Origin: Taibaiella sp041660405
GTDB taxonomy: Bacteria > Bacteroidota > Bacteroidia > Chitinophagales > Chitinophagaceae
Direction of reading: 5' to 3'
Length of the DNA: 64,000 bases
NCBI GenBank assembly: GCA_041660405.1
Contig: JBAZWL010000006.1
Coordinates: forward strand, 1-64,000
The notes beneath the pieces are model-generated. The model had not been told where the DNA came from, searched no databases, and saw nothing but the letters and a program-made list of their open reading frames with translations. Below, in pieces: positions 36,439 to 44,127 of this stretch. Every line of letters starts with the position of its first letter. Position 1 is the stretch's first letter. Position numbers and translations under genes: made by a program.

Positions 36439-37389
36439 ATGAACATACGCATTACAATACCTTCCTTATTATTAACCATGCTGTCTTTCGGGGTATTTGC
36501 CCAGGAGCATGATTCTACCAGCCGCAATACCGATGGTGAAGATCTGATGGCTATGCTCGATAAGGATGCGAAGAGTGAAACAGGGTACACTGTTTCTACT
36601 TTCAAGACAACCAGAATAGCTAACGGGCACAGTATCGAAAATACAGGTAAAGGTATTCTCGACCTTAGAATTAACCACCGTTTCGGACAGATAAACGATG
36701 GTGCTAAAGAATTTTTTGGGTTAGATAATGCCACAACCCGCATTGGATTTGATTATGGCGTTACGGATTGGTTGATGATCGGAATAGGCCGCAGTACCTA
36801 TATGAAAGATGTGGATGGATTTCTGAAAATAAAATTGCTACGTCAGAAAGAAGATAATGGTATGCCTGTAAGTGTAAGTTATATGGGAGCCGCTTCTATC
36901 CAGGATGTGAAACTGGTAGACCCGCCGGCAGGTGCCGATTACGCATTTAGCAACCGTATGGCTTATATAAATCAGCTACTAATCGCGCGTAAATTTTCCA
37001 ATTGGCTTTCTTTACAGCTAATGCCTACACACCTTCACTATAACTTTGTAAGGTATAGCGACGATCCAAATGATGTATTTGCAATGGGACTTGGTGGCCG
37101 TGTAAAATTGACGAACAGAATATCATTTACGGGAGAATATTACATGGTCATGGGCGATAAGATGAGGGATACCCGTAATTCGCTTACCCTTGGCTTTGAC
37201 ATAGAAACTGGTGGTCATGTATTCCAACTGATGTTCACCAATTCTACAGGCATTACAGAAAGATCAGTAATAGGACAGACTACGGGCCGTTGGGATAAAG
37301 GCGATATCCATTTCGGATTTAATATTTCCCGTGTATTTACAATCGTACGACCTAAAGAATTTAAGAATACCAGAAACAAAATATGGTAA
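36439..37389 (+). CDS. DUF5777-type beta-barrel protein
   Basis: 316 aa. Signal peptide about 1-21 (PSLLLTMLSFGVFAQEHDS). The mature part is rich in alternating amphipathic strands: STFKTTRIANGHSIENTGKGILDLRINHRFG near the N-terminus, then TTRIGFDYGVTDWLMIGIGRSTYMKDVDGFLK, and FTGEYYMVMGDKMRDTRNSLTLGFDIETGGHVFQLMFTNS. These blocks fit the DUF5777 outer-membrane barrel family. Function unknown. Its neighbours (YceI, cytochrome-like lipoprotein) suggest one physiological module. It is set apart from YceI by a terminator and has its own downstream terminator. Confidence 0.82.
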   Translation: MNIRITIPSLLLTMLSFGVFAQEHDSTSRNTDGEDLMAMLDKDAKSETGYTVSTFKTTRIANGHSIENTGKGILDLRINHRFGQINDGAKEFFGLDNATTRIGFDYGVTDWLMIGIGRSTYMKDVDGFLKIKLLRQKEDNGMPVSVSYMGAASIQDVKLVDPPAGADYAFSNRMAYINQLLIARKFSNWLSLQLMPTHLHYNFVRYSDDPNDVFAMGLGGRVKLTNRISFTGEYYMVMGDKMRDTRNSLTLGFDIETGGHVFQLMFTNSTGITERSVIGQTTGRWDKGDIHFGFNISRVFTIVRPKEFKNTRNKIW

Positions 37390-37432
37390 TATTAGTGAAA
37401 CAGGCTTAAAGACAGGATTTTGAATAATAGTG

Positions 37433-37460
37433 GAGGCGCGTATATTTACGCGCCTCTTTT
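37433..37460 (+). terminator. Terminator of the DUF5777 gene
   Basis: Stem GAGGCGCGTA / TACGCGCCTC with a 4-nt loop, then TTTT. It lies 43 bases after the stop. Confidence 0.8.
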
Positions 37461-37496
37461 GGTTTTCAGTAATAAATATTTTTTACTACGCAACCC

Positions 37497-37524
37497 GTAG
37501 AGACGCGATGCATCGCGTCTCTAC
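37497..37524. repeat. Dispersed palindrome, perfect short form (copy 5)
   Basis: A 28-bp perfect palindrome with half-site GTAGAGACGCGATG. This is the cleanest member of the family in the window and shares GTAGAGACGC with 59466 and the ACGCGATGCAT core with 15073. It lies between the convergent DUF5777 and MarR genes. Confidence 0.85.
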
Positions 37525-37533
37525 AACGGCTAT

Positions 37534-37992
37534 TTAATGTGCCATTTTATTTAAAATACCGGTAAGATTTTTAAGCATGATCTCTTTCTCCTGTTCGGGT
37601 ATGTGAGTAATGATCTTACGCAAAGGTTCCAGGTAAAAACCAGAAACATGTGCTATCTGGATTCCCCAATCGGTAAGTGCAATATCGATATTCCGGTTGT
37701 CCGTGTCTGATTTCCTTTTTATAATAAGTTTCTTTTGCTCCAGGGGTTTAAGTGCTACACTTATAGTAGCTTTACTCAGGCTAAATTCTTTTGCCAGAAG
37801 ACTAACTCCGGTGCGCTCTTTATGAAAACGGATAAATAAAAGAATGCGGATCTGAAGGGGGCTAAGTTCATGTTCTAAAGCCTGTTGCCAAAGCAGATTG
37901 TCTATATTTCGGCCAATTTGTTCAAGCCCCAATACTATTTGCACTGTGAGATCCTGAAGCTGACTTGATTTTTCAAATACAGTCTTTGCCAT
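37534..37992 (-). CDS. MarR-family transcriptional regulator
   Basis: 152 aa with a winged helix-turn-helix. The recognition region is HKERTGVSLLAKEFSLSKATISVALKPLEQKKLI (about 55-88), the wing is IKRKSDTDNRNIDIALTDWG, and dimerisation helices are at both ends. MarR proteins usually repress their own gene and a divergent neighbour and respond to small ligands. The divergent neighbour is a TonB-dependent receptor, and related dyads lie at both promoters, so it may control uptake of a ligand. Confidence 0.88.
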   Translation of the reverse strand: MAKTVFEKSSQLQDLTVQIVLGLEQIGRNIDNLLWQQALEHELSPLQIRILLFIRFHKERTGVSLLAKEFSLSKATISVALKPLEQKKLIIKRKSDTDNRNIDIALTDWGIQIAHVSGFYLEPLRKIITHIPEQEKEIMLKNLTGILNKMAH

Positions 37993-38026
37993 ATTGTTAA
38001 TTTAAAGTGAAACTGACACGATCAAG

Positions 38027-38045
38027 CAAAGTTAGTATTACTAAC
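38027..38045 (-). promoter_or_regulatory. marR -7 box overlapped by a candidate MarR operator
   Basis: TAACTTTG on the minus strand (38034-38027) fits TAnnTTTG. It overlaps the dyad GTTAGTATTACTAAC (38031-38045; arms GTTAG/CTAAC). Similar words occur at 38105-38117 (TTAGTACTACTTA) and near 38197-38204 (GTACTAAC). Binding here would block transcription of marR, i.e. autorepression. Confidence 0.55.
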
Positions 38046-38178
38046 GGAATTGCAATAAGCCGGATTTTTAAAAATGGACCTTTTATAAGCTGGAGATAAA
38101 ATGATTAGTACTACTTATTAATTTGATGCTTTCGTCATAAAAGCTAAAAGAGCGGTTTTGTGACCGTTTGAACCAATA

Positions 38179-38208
38179 TTGTTTGCTGTTAAAAGCGTAC
38201 TAACTTTG
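38179..38208 (+). promoter_or_regulatory. Promoter of the TonB-dependent receptor gene
   Basis: TTG (38179-38181), 19 bases, TAACTTTG (38201-38208): a full consensus match 19 bases before the ATG. The half-site GTACTAAC overlaps the -7 box, mirroring the arrangement at the marR promoter. Confidence 0.65.
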
Positions 38209-38227
38209 CGCACCCAATTAAAAAATT

Positions 38228-40228
38228 ATGCATTACAAATCTACTGCTATCTTATTGTGCTCCTTATTTACCTTTCATATCTCGAACGCACAAATACCCG
38301 TAAAAACAGAGGATGAACCGGAATATATCAACCCCGTAATGGGAGAGGACGATGAATTATATACCGATAGTTATGCGGATACCTCCGATATGGACAGGCA
38401 ATATTACATTCAGCCGATCAATGAAATTACCATACAAGGCAACAGGCTGCAAATACCTTTTGCACAGCAAAACCGTAACATCAGTGTATTGGATCAAAGC
38501 CTCATACGTACCCTTCCGGTAAAATCGGTAAACGAATTACTCACGTATATTTCAGGTGTGGATATACGCCAACGCGGGCCCTGGGGAACACAAACAGATA
38601 TAGGTATTGATGGCGGAACATTTGATCAAACGCTGGTACTGATAAATGGTATAAAGATCAGCGATCCCCAAACCGGGCACAATATGATGAATATTCCTGT
38701 GCCGCTGGATGCAATTGAACGTATAGAAGTATTGCGTGGCCCCTCTGCCCGCATATACGGCGTAAATGCCCTTAATGGCGCTATTAATATCATTACTAAA
38801 AAGCCGCAGCATACCGGAGTTACAGCCAATGTTTACGCAGGCAGTAGCTTTAATAAGGATACCACAAATAATAAATTGTATGGTGGCTATGGAGTTCAGT
38901 TATCTGCAAGCATTGCCGGCGAAAATGCACAGCACTTTCTTTCTTTAAGCAGAGAGCAGGCATCCGGCTATCGCTATAATACTCCTTTCAATAACAATAA
39001 GATCTTTTACCAGAATAACATTGATGTCAGTGAAGCTGTTGCCCTGCAATTTCTGGGAGGCTTTATCTATAATGATTTCGGGGCAAATGGCTTTTACTCG
39101 GCTCCGGCTGACAAGGATTCAAAGGAGACTGTGCAGACCGGTCTCCTTGGCCTTGGAGGTTCTATAAAAATAAACCCGTACTGGACCTTGAAGCCCAGGA
39201 TCAGTTACCGTTACAATCATGATGATTATATTTTCATCAAACAGAAACCAGAAGTGTATCATAACCGTCATGAAACGCATGTGATAGATGGTGAACTCAA
39301 CAATACTTTTAATACAGATATAGGTGATTTTGGCCTTGGGCTTGAAGTGCGTAATGAACGGATCAATAGCAGCAACCTGGGTAATTGGGAGCGTAGCAAT
39401 TATGGATTCTTTGGAGAATATAGTTTTAATAAGGTAGAAAATCTGTTGGTAAACATTGGCGCATATGCCAATTACAATTCCGATTTTGGCTGGAGAGTAA
39501 TGCCGGGTATAGATGCCGGATACCGTATCTGGAAAGGCTTACGGATATTTGCCAATGCCGGTACCGGCCAGCGTTTGCCTACTTATACGGATTGGTATTA
39601 CAAAGGGCCACAAAACATTGGTAACGATCAATTGAAGCCCGAATATTCTCACAACCTGGAGGGGGGTGTAAAGTATAATGATAAACAATTTAATGCTTCG
39701 GCCAGTTATTTCAACAGGCGTACTGAAGGCTTTATAGACTGGGTAAAAGATACCCTTACAGATCCCTGGCAACCATTCAACTTTCATAAGATCAATACTC
39801 AGGGTATTGCCTTATCAATTGATTATCGCTGGCGTAGTGAACAGAAAGCAAATACAGCCGTAGCCCTCATTACAGGCTTGTCTTACACGTATCTTCATTC
39901 TACTATAAATGACGATGTAGCTGTTGGGGAAAGTGAAAAGAAACTATCTCAATATGCCTTGCAGAATTTGCGGCACCAACTATGCGCCAACGCTAATTTT
40001 GAATTTTTCCATATGCTGAATATTACAGTCGCTGCACGTTATCAGCAACGGGTAAGTTATACAGATTATACCTTATTGGATGCCCGGATATCTTTTACCA
40101 GAAGGCAATTCTGTATTTATGCTGATGTAAACAATATAGCAGATGTACAATACATTGAAGCCGGAGCAGTACCCATGCCAGGCCGTTGGGTTACTCTTGG
40201 AGTGAAGTGGGCCTGGTGGAATAAATAG
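38228..40228 (+). CDS. TonB-dependent receptor (BtuB/FepA-like)
   Basis: 666 aa. Signal peptide about 1-21 (ILLCSLFTFHISNAQ). The plug domain (about 70-190) has the classic blocks NRNISVLDQSLIRTLPVKSV, DIGIDGGTFDQTLVLINGIK, DAIERIEVLRGPSARIYGVNALNGAINIITK. A 22-strand type barrel (about 200-666) ends in a terminal aromatic strand (MPGRWVTLGVKWAW). No carboxypeptidase-like N-terminal domain is present, so it is not SusC-like and resembles cobalamin or siderophore receptors. Divergent from marR with apparent shared operator sequences, so it may be induced by its ligand through MarR. Confidence 0.92.
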   Translation: MHYKSTAILLCSLFTFHISNAQIPVKTEDEPEYINPVMGEDDELYTDSYADTSDMDRQYYIQPINEITIQGNRLQIPFAQQNRNISVLDQSLIRTLPVKSVNELLTYISGVDIRQRGPWGTQTDIGIDGGTFDQTLVLINGIKISDPQTGHNMMNIPVPLDAIERIEVLRGPSARIYGVNALNGAINIITKKPQHTGVTANVYAGSSFNKDTTNNKLYGGYGVQLSASIAGENAQHFLSLSREQASGYRYNTPFNNNKIFYQNNIDVSEAVALQFLGGFIYNDFGANGFYSAPADKDSKETVQTGLLGLGGSIKINPYWTLKPRISYRYNHDDYIFIKQKPEVYHNRHETHVIDGELNNTFNTDIGDFGLGLEVRNERINSSNLGNWERSNYGFFGEYSFNKVENLLVNIGAYANYNSDFGWRVMPGIDAGYRIWKGLRIFANAGTGQRLPTYTDWYYKGPQNIGNDQLKPEYSHNLEGGVKYNDKQFNASASYFNRRTEGFIDWVKDTLTDPWQPFNFHKINTQGIALSIDYRWRSEQKANTAVALITGLSYTYLHSTINDDVAVGESEKKLSQYALQNLRHQLCANANFEFFHMLNITVAARYQQRVSYTDYTLLDARISFTRRQFCIYADVNNIADVQYIEAGAVPMPGRWVTLGVKWAWWNK

Positions 40229-40256
40229 TCTTGCTTAATAATAATATCCGGATGTG

Positions 40257-40299
40257 AAACGTTCTGTCTTGTAAATGAGGCAGAACGTTTTACATTTTA
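40257..40299 (+). terminator. Terminator of the TonB receptor gene
   Basis: Stem AAACGTTCTG / CAGAACGTTT with a 14-nt loop, followed by a T-rich run. It lies 28 bases after the stop. Confidence 0.75.
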
Positions 40300-40300
40300 T

Positions 40301-40328
40301 TTTGTTCTGAAGTTTTGCTGTAATTTTG
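40301..40328 (+). promoter_or_regulatory. Promoter of the DUF72 gene
   Basis: TTTG (40301-40304), 16 bases, TAATTTTG (40321-40328); 43 bases before the ATG. The spacing is one base short of the usual range. Confidence 0.45.
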
Positions 40329-40371
40329 AAACCGAACAATTGTATCTCCAACCATACTACCGCACCTTTTT

Positions 40372-41271
40372 ATGAACTTTGGAAAAGTATCTGAACAAGA
40401 ACTTGAGCATATTGATTTTGCCCTGCCTGCCGATCCATTAGTGAATAAATCGGTATTGGCAGAGGGAAATGGGAATACTAAATTCCTGGTGGGTTGCGCC
40501 AAATGGGGACGAAAGGATTGGATTGGCAGCCTTTATCCGCAGGGCATTAAAGAGAAAGATTTCCTGAAATACTATGCCAGGGTATTCAATTCCATTGAAT
40601 TTAATGGTTTTTACTATAACCAACACAGTAAAGAGCAGGTGCTGAAATGGAAGGAAGCCGTGCCGGAAGATTTTCTATTCTGCCCAAAATTCACACAATA
40701 CATCACCCATGTAAAACGCCTTAAAGATGCTCAACCACAGGTGGACGAATTTCTGGAAGTAGTTTCTGCATTTGGAAAAAACCTGGGCCCGATCTTTCTG
40801 ATGCCGCACCCACAAATGACTTTGGATGCATTGGAAACACTGGAAACATTTATTGATTACCTACCTGAAGACATAAATGTTTTCCTGGAGTTACGCCACG
40901 AGGAGTGGTACAAAAGTAATGATGGCTTCAATGCTGAATTATATGATTTCCTGAAAGAGAAGAGAAGGGGAACCGTAATTACTGATGCTGCCGGCAGGCG
41001 CGATTGTGCCCACATGCATCTTTCCACACCCGAATGCTTTATTCGCTTTGTGGGCAATTCCCTGCACCATACCGATTACGAACGTATAGACGAATGGGTA
41101 AGCCGGATCAAATCATGGATGGATGAAGGGCTGGAAAAATGTTATTTCTTTATGCATCAGCATGAAGAACTGCATTCGCCACAACTGATCAAATACCTGA
41201 TTGAAGAACTCAACAAAAAATGTGGAACAAACATCAAAGCTCCTGTAATGCAAACTACTTTGTTTGGATAG
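40372..41271 (+). CDS. DUF72 domain protein (YecE-like)
   Basis: 299 aa. DUF72 is a TIM-barrel-like fold found widely in bacteria with no settled reaction. Family blocks seen: KFLVGCAKWGRKDWIGSLYP (about 38-57), YARVFNSIEFNGFYYN, FLFCPKFTQYITHVKRL, ELRHEEWYKSNDGFNAELYDFLKEK and FIRFVGNSLHHTDYERIDEW. The N-terminal 35 residues are an extra segment. It is a single gene with its own promoter, ending in an unusually long perfect hairpin. Confidence 0.88.
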   Translation: MNFGKVSEQELEHIDFALPADPLVNKSVLAEGNGNTKFLVGCAKWGRKDWIGSLYPQGIKEKDFLKYYARVFNSIEFNGFYYNQHSKEQVLKWKEAVPEDFLFCPKFTQYITHVKRLKDAQPQVDEFLEVVSAFGKNLGPIFLMPHPQMTLDALETLETFIDYLPEDINVFLELRHEEWYKSNDGFNAELYDFLKEKRRGTVITDAAGRRDCAHMHLSTPECFIRFVGNSLHHTDYERIDEWVSRIKSWMDEGLEKCYFFMHQHEELHSPQLIKYLIEELNKKCGTNIKAPVMQTTLFG

Positions 41272-41279
41272 AATGAGTC

Positions 41280-41335
41280 TAAATCATAAGTGCAAAAGGC
41301 GTTGCTACGGCAACGCCTTTTGCACTTATGATTTA
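41280..41335. terminator. Very long perfect hairpin after the DUF72 gene
   Basis: A 26-bp perfect stem (41280-41305 with 41310-41335) around a 4-nt loop; the arm reads TAAATCATAAGTGCAAAAGG and continues CGTTGC. The core AAAAGGCGTTGC / GCAACGCCTTTT is a standard terminator; the extra 14 bp of perfect pairing is not needed for termination. Confidence 0.8.
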
Positions 41336-41347
41336 CTTGATAATTAA

Positions 41348-41559
41348 TTTACCCAATGATCTGGAATTATTTACCCAATGATATGGAATTATTTACCCAA
41401 TGATCTGGAATTATTTACCCAATGATCTGGAATTATTTACCCAATGATCTGGAATTGTTTACCCAATAATCTGGAATTGTTTACCCAACGATCTGGAATT
41501 ATTTACCCAACGATCTGGAATTATTTATCCAATGATTTGGAATTGTTTACCCAAGGATA
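41348..41559. repeat. 22-bp tandem repeat array A (nine units plus a partial)
   Basis: Consensus TTTACCCAATGATCTGGAATTA. Units start at exactly 22-base steps (41348, 41370, ... 41524), with a partial tenth at 41546. They vary at a few positions (A/G at the end, AATGAT versus AACGAT or AATAAT). There are no spacers, so it is not CRISPR. It lies in the 371-bp gap between the 3' ends of the convergent DUF72 and desaturase genes, flanked by a terminator hairpin on each side. 22 is not a multiple of 3, so it is not a protein repeat. Confidence 0.95.
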
Positions 41560-41591
41560 AGGTAATGTATGGTCTTTTTGGCATAAAAAAG

Positions 41592-41625
41592 AGAAGCCAA
41601 CTTTCAAAAAGTTGGCTTCTTTAAT
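41592..41625. terminator. Bidirectional terminator next to the desaturase gene
   Basis: Stem AGAAGCCAACTTT / AAAGTTGGCTTCT with a CAA loop, A-rich to the left and TTAAT to the right. It lies 19 bases from the desaturase stop and ends that minus-strand transcript. Confidence 0.8.
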
Positions 41626-41643
41626 ATCCTGTTTACTTGATAA

Positions 41644-42654
41644 TTAGTCTTCGCTTTCCACTACCGTATTAGCCGCACTTGTTTTTTCTACTTTTTTCTT
41701 ACCCCTGTTATCCCGTGCCATGCGGGAATACACGGATATTTTTTTATCAAACAAAAACTGGAATAACAGAACGGTATAAGAAGTATGATAACCTAATGTG
41801 TTGTAATACTGACCGGCAAACTTCCTGATCTTAGGCAATTTGTTCCAGGGAACAGATGGGAAATCATGATGCTCATTATGGTATCCTACATTAAGGTTTA
41901 CCGTATTCAACGGGCCATAATAACTCTTGGTTTCCTGGTCGCCATGCGTAAGGAAGTGCTCCTGTACCCAGCGTGCCCCCAATGGATGCAGACCAATAGA
42001 GAAGAAAAAGCTGGCCACAAGATATACAGCGCCCTTAGCACCAAAGAAATAAATGATGGCAGCCATAAATACAATCTGGATAGCCCAATTCAACACCGTC
42101 CAGGCATCAAATATTTTGATCTCTTTGGTAAGACGCAGGGGACGTAAGGCCTGGAATACCGGATATAACAATAGCCATATCGCTTTTCCTACAGGTGCGT
42201 TATTGATCAGCTTGGCTTCCCAACGGAAAGGCATATCAGCATCTACTGCCTCTACACCTTGAAAAGAGTGGTGTTTAAGATGATATTTGGTAAAAGAAAT
42301 AGAACTTGGGAAAACCTGTGGTAGATTCGCGATCAGGCTGGAAATCGTATTAAGCGTTCTGTTTTTGAACAGAAGATTGTGTGAACACTCGTGTACACAA
42401 ACATATAAAGTATGGCAGGCAAAAGCACCTACAAGATAGGCTACCACGAACACAGACCACCAGGGCATGCTGTAAAAATAAATTAAAGCGGATAGTCCGA
42501 CCTGCACACCTACACACAACAGTATTACCAGTAAAGTATAAGGATTACGTCCGATTAGTGTTCTGATTTCAGGATGTTTCTGAATGATCTCTTTAGTCCG
42601 TGCTTTGTGTGGTTCGGGGTTGTCCGACCAGCGAAAAGAAGTTAATTTTGCCAT
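41644..42654 (-). CDS. Sphingolipid (dihydroceramide) delta4-desaturase-like fatty-acyl desaturase
   Basis: 336 aa integral-membrane di-iron desaturase. Histidine boxes are H88ECSH92 N, H125LKHH129 and H259NEHH263, separated by four or more membrane helices. The sequence follows the animal DEGS layout from end to end: an N-terminal segment FRWSDNPEPHKARTKEIIQK and PEIRTLIG (compare DEGS [21 protein letters not shown]), then YYGPLNTVNLNVGYHNEH, HDFPSVPWNKLPKIRKFA, and KKISVYSRMARDNRG (compare DEGS ISPYSRMKRHQKG). DEGS puts a delta4 double bond into dihydroceramide. Bacteroidota often make sphingolipids, so a sphingolipid substrate is plausible. An ordinary acyl-lipid desaturase role cannot be excluded. 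No other sphingolipid gene is in the window. Confidence 0.85.
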   Translation of the reverse strand: MAKLTSFRWSDNPEPHKARTKEIIQKHPEIRTLIGRNPYTLLVILLCVGVQVGLSALIYFYSMPWWSVFVVAYLVGAFACHTLYVCVHECSHNLLFKNRTLNTISSLIANLPQVFPSSISFTKYHLKHHSFQGVEAVDADMPFRWEAKLINNAPVGKAIWLLLYPVFQALRPLRLTKEIKIFDAWTVLNWAIQIVFMAAIIYFFGAKGAVYLVASFFFSIGLHPLGARWVQEHFLTHGDQETKSYYGPLNTVNLNVGYHNEHHDFPSVPWNKLPKIRKFAGQYYNTLGYHTSYTVLLFQFLFDKKISVYSRMARDNRGKKKVEKTSAANTVVESED

Positions 42655-42754
42655 CTCAATATTCTAGCTGAAGAAAATAATTGTCAAAAGTAATAAATCC
42701 TTAATAATTATAGCTTAGCAATTTCTTATCCAGCTATCTTAAATCATTTATCCT

Positions 42755-43348
42755 ATGCGTCGTGTTGCCGGTTTCCTATTTCGTTCTTTCCTCCAGGGGC
42801 TTGTTATTGTAGGGCCTATAGGTATTACCGCCTGGGCTATTTATGTTGTATTTACCAGCCTGGATAGCCTTATTCCCTGGGTATCAGAGTGGGCACCTGG
42901 TATTGGTTTTGTAATAGTAGTTGCCTTTATAACGTTTGTAGGTTATTCCGGTACCCGTTTTTTCTTCGGTCGTTGGGTAGTGGAAGGCTTCAGCTATTTG
43001 CTGGAGCATACTCCAGGTATTAAGCATATCTATTCTTCCGTAAAAGATGTGATGGATTCTTTTGTGGGTGATAAAAAGAAATTTAATCGCCCGGTATGGG
43101 TTCGTACCAACACAAGCCCTGAACTCTGGCGTATTGGTTTTTTAACACAAAACGATCTTACAGAATTTGGTCAGGCAGATAAGGTTGCTGTTTATCTGCC
43201 GCATTCTTACGCTATATCAGGCTGGGTGATTGTTGTGTCTCCTGATGAAGTAAAACCCGTGGAAGGGATGAATGCTGCAGAGGCTATGAAGTTCGCTGTA
43301 AGCGGTGGTATAGCGGGCGTAGGGCATCATGTTCACGAACACGAGTAG
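42755..43348 (+). CDS. DUF502 membrane protein
   Basis: 197 aa. Two N-terminal transmembrane helices (about 8-30 and 46-66) with the motif GPIGITAWAIYVVF. The family-typical blocks FFGRWVVEGFSYLLEHTPGIKHIYSSVKDVMDSFVGDKKKFNRPV and VAVYLPHSYAISGWVIVVSPDEVKPVEGMNAAEAMKFAVSGGIAG follow. DUF502 is a widespread bacterial inner-membrane family of unknown role. Divergent from the desaturase by 100 bases. It ends at a strong terminator shared with ispF. Confidence 0.9.
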   Translation: MRRVAGFLFRSFLQGLVIVGPIGITAWAIYVVFTSLDSLIPWVSEWAPGIGFVIVVAFITFVGYSGTRFFFGRWVVEGFSYLLEHTPGIKHIYSSVKDVMDSFVGDKKKFNRPVWVRTNTSPELWRIGFLTQNDLTEFGQADKVAVYLPHSYAISGWVIVVSPDEVKPVEGMNAAEAMKFAVSGGIAGVGHHVHEHE

Positions 43349-43370
43349 GGCAGGAGATAATGTTGTTTAC

Positions 43371-43406
43371 ACAAAAGAGCCAGGTTATTCAACCTGGCTC
43401 TTTTGT
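43371..43406. terminator. Bidirectional terminator between DUF502 gene and ispF
   Basis: A perfect 16-bp stem ACAAAAGAGCCAGGTT / AACCTGGCTCTTTTGT around an ATTC loop. Confidence 0.85.
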
Positions 43407-43426
43407 ATGCTATTAAAATCTATCAA

Positions 43427-43906
43427 TTAATGTTTATCGATCAATACGCTGGCATAGGCCATAACACCTTCCTCACGCCCCACAAAGCCCAATTGTTCAG
43501 TGGTTGTAGCTTTGATAGAAACATCAGTACGGGGAATCCCTAGTGTGGAAGCAATAGCCTCAATCATTTTGGGGATGTGCGGTTTGATTTTAGGTTCCTG
43601 CAGACAAACTGTAGTATCAATATTTACGATCCAATAACCTTTCTCTCTGATGAGGTTATAACTACGGCGTAATAGTACTTTACTGTCTATTCCTTTGTAT
43701 TTAATATCTGTGTCGGGAAAGTGTGTGCCTATGTCGCCAAGGCCTGCAGCACCGAGCATAGCATCGCAAATGGCATGAAGCAACACATCAGCATCAGAGT
43801 GGCCTACTGCCCCTTTAGGATGCTCCAGTTTAATGCCTCCCAACCAAAAAGGGATACCTTCTTCCAGTCTGTGAAAATCAATTCCGTTTCCAATACGTAT
43901 TTGCAT
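43427..43906 (-). CDS. ispF: 2-C-methyl-D-erythritol 2,4-cyclodiphosphate synthase
   Basis: 159 aa from the ATG at 43906; the frame is open to 43978 but only this start gives the conserved N-terminus MQIRIGNGIDFHRLEEG. IspF makes MEcPP in the non-mevalonate isoprenoid pathway. Metal ligands D10, H12 and H44 (GHSDADVLLHAICDAMLGAAG), the flexible-loop DIGTHFPDTDIKYKGIDS and the trimer pattern at the C-terminus (KATTTEQLGFVGREEGVMAYA) are all present. A terminator separates it from porV upstream. Confidence 0.96.
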   Translation of the reverse strand: MQIRIGNGIDFHRLEEGIPFWLGGIKLEHPKGAVGHSDADVLLHAICDAMLGAAGLGDIGTHFPDTDIKYKGIDSKVLLRRSYNLIREKGYWIVNIDTTVCLQEPKIKPHIPKMIEAIASTLGIPRTDVSIKATTTEQLGFVGREEGVMAYASVLIDKH

Positions 43907-43960
43907 GATAAAGTTGTGATTTTTATATGGTAGACAATGATGGATTCTGTACAAAAATAA

Positions 43961-44001
43961 AAAAGCCTCTCTTACCATACAAATGTAAAAGAGGCTTTTT
44001 T
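43961..44001 (-). terminator. Terminator downstream of porV
   Basis: Stem AAAAAGCCTCT / AGAGGCTTTTT with an inner TAC/GTA pairing, T-rich on both strands. It lies between porV and ispF (same strand), so ispF is transcribed separately. Confidence 0.75.
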
Positions 44002-44035
44002 ATAATTTAATGATCTCTTTTCGGAGATAATTAGG

Positions 44036-44100
44036 TAAGGTGATAGGCCTTTCCAGTACGAAAACAGCCAATTGAAATCTTCTTCCAGCCTATCACCTTA
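44036..44100. repeat. 13-bp inverted repeat with a 39-nt loop
   Basis: TAAGGTGATAGGC (44036-44048) and GCCTATCACCTTA (44088-44100) are perfect inverted copies. It lies just after the porV stop and upstream of the terminator, so it is in the porV 3' untranslated region. It could stabilise the mRNA end; no family resemblance to the other repeats here. Confidence 0.65.
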
Positions 44101-44127
44101 GTATTTTCCTGTACTTATTGTGTAAGA

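Noticed and set aside
41348..41559. Possible CRISPR array
   Set aside because: Units are directly adjacent with no spacers, and no cas gene is present. The same holds for 52643-52923.
43907..43978. Extended N-terminus for IspF
   Set aside because: It crosses the porV terminator hairpin region, and the conserved IspF N-terminus begins at the ATG at 43906.
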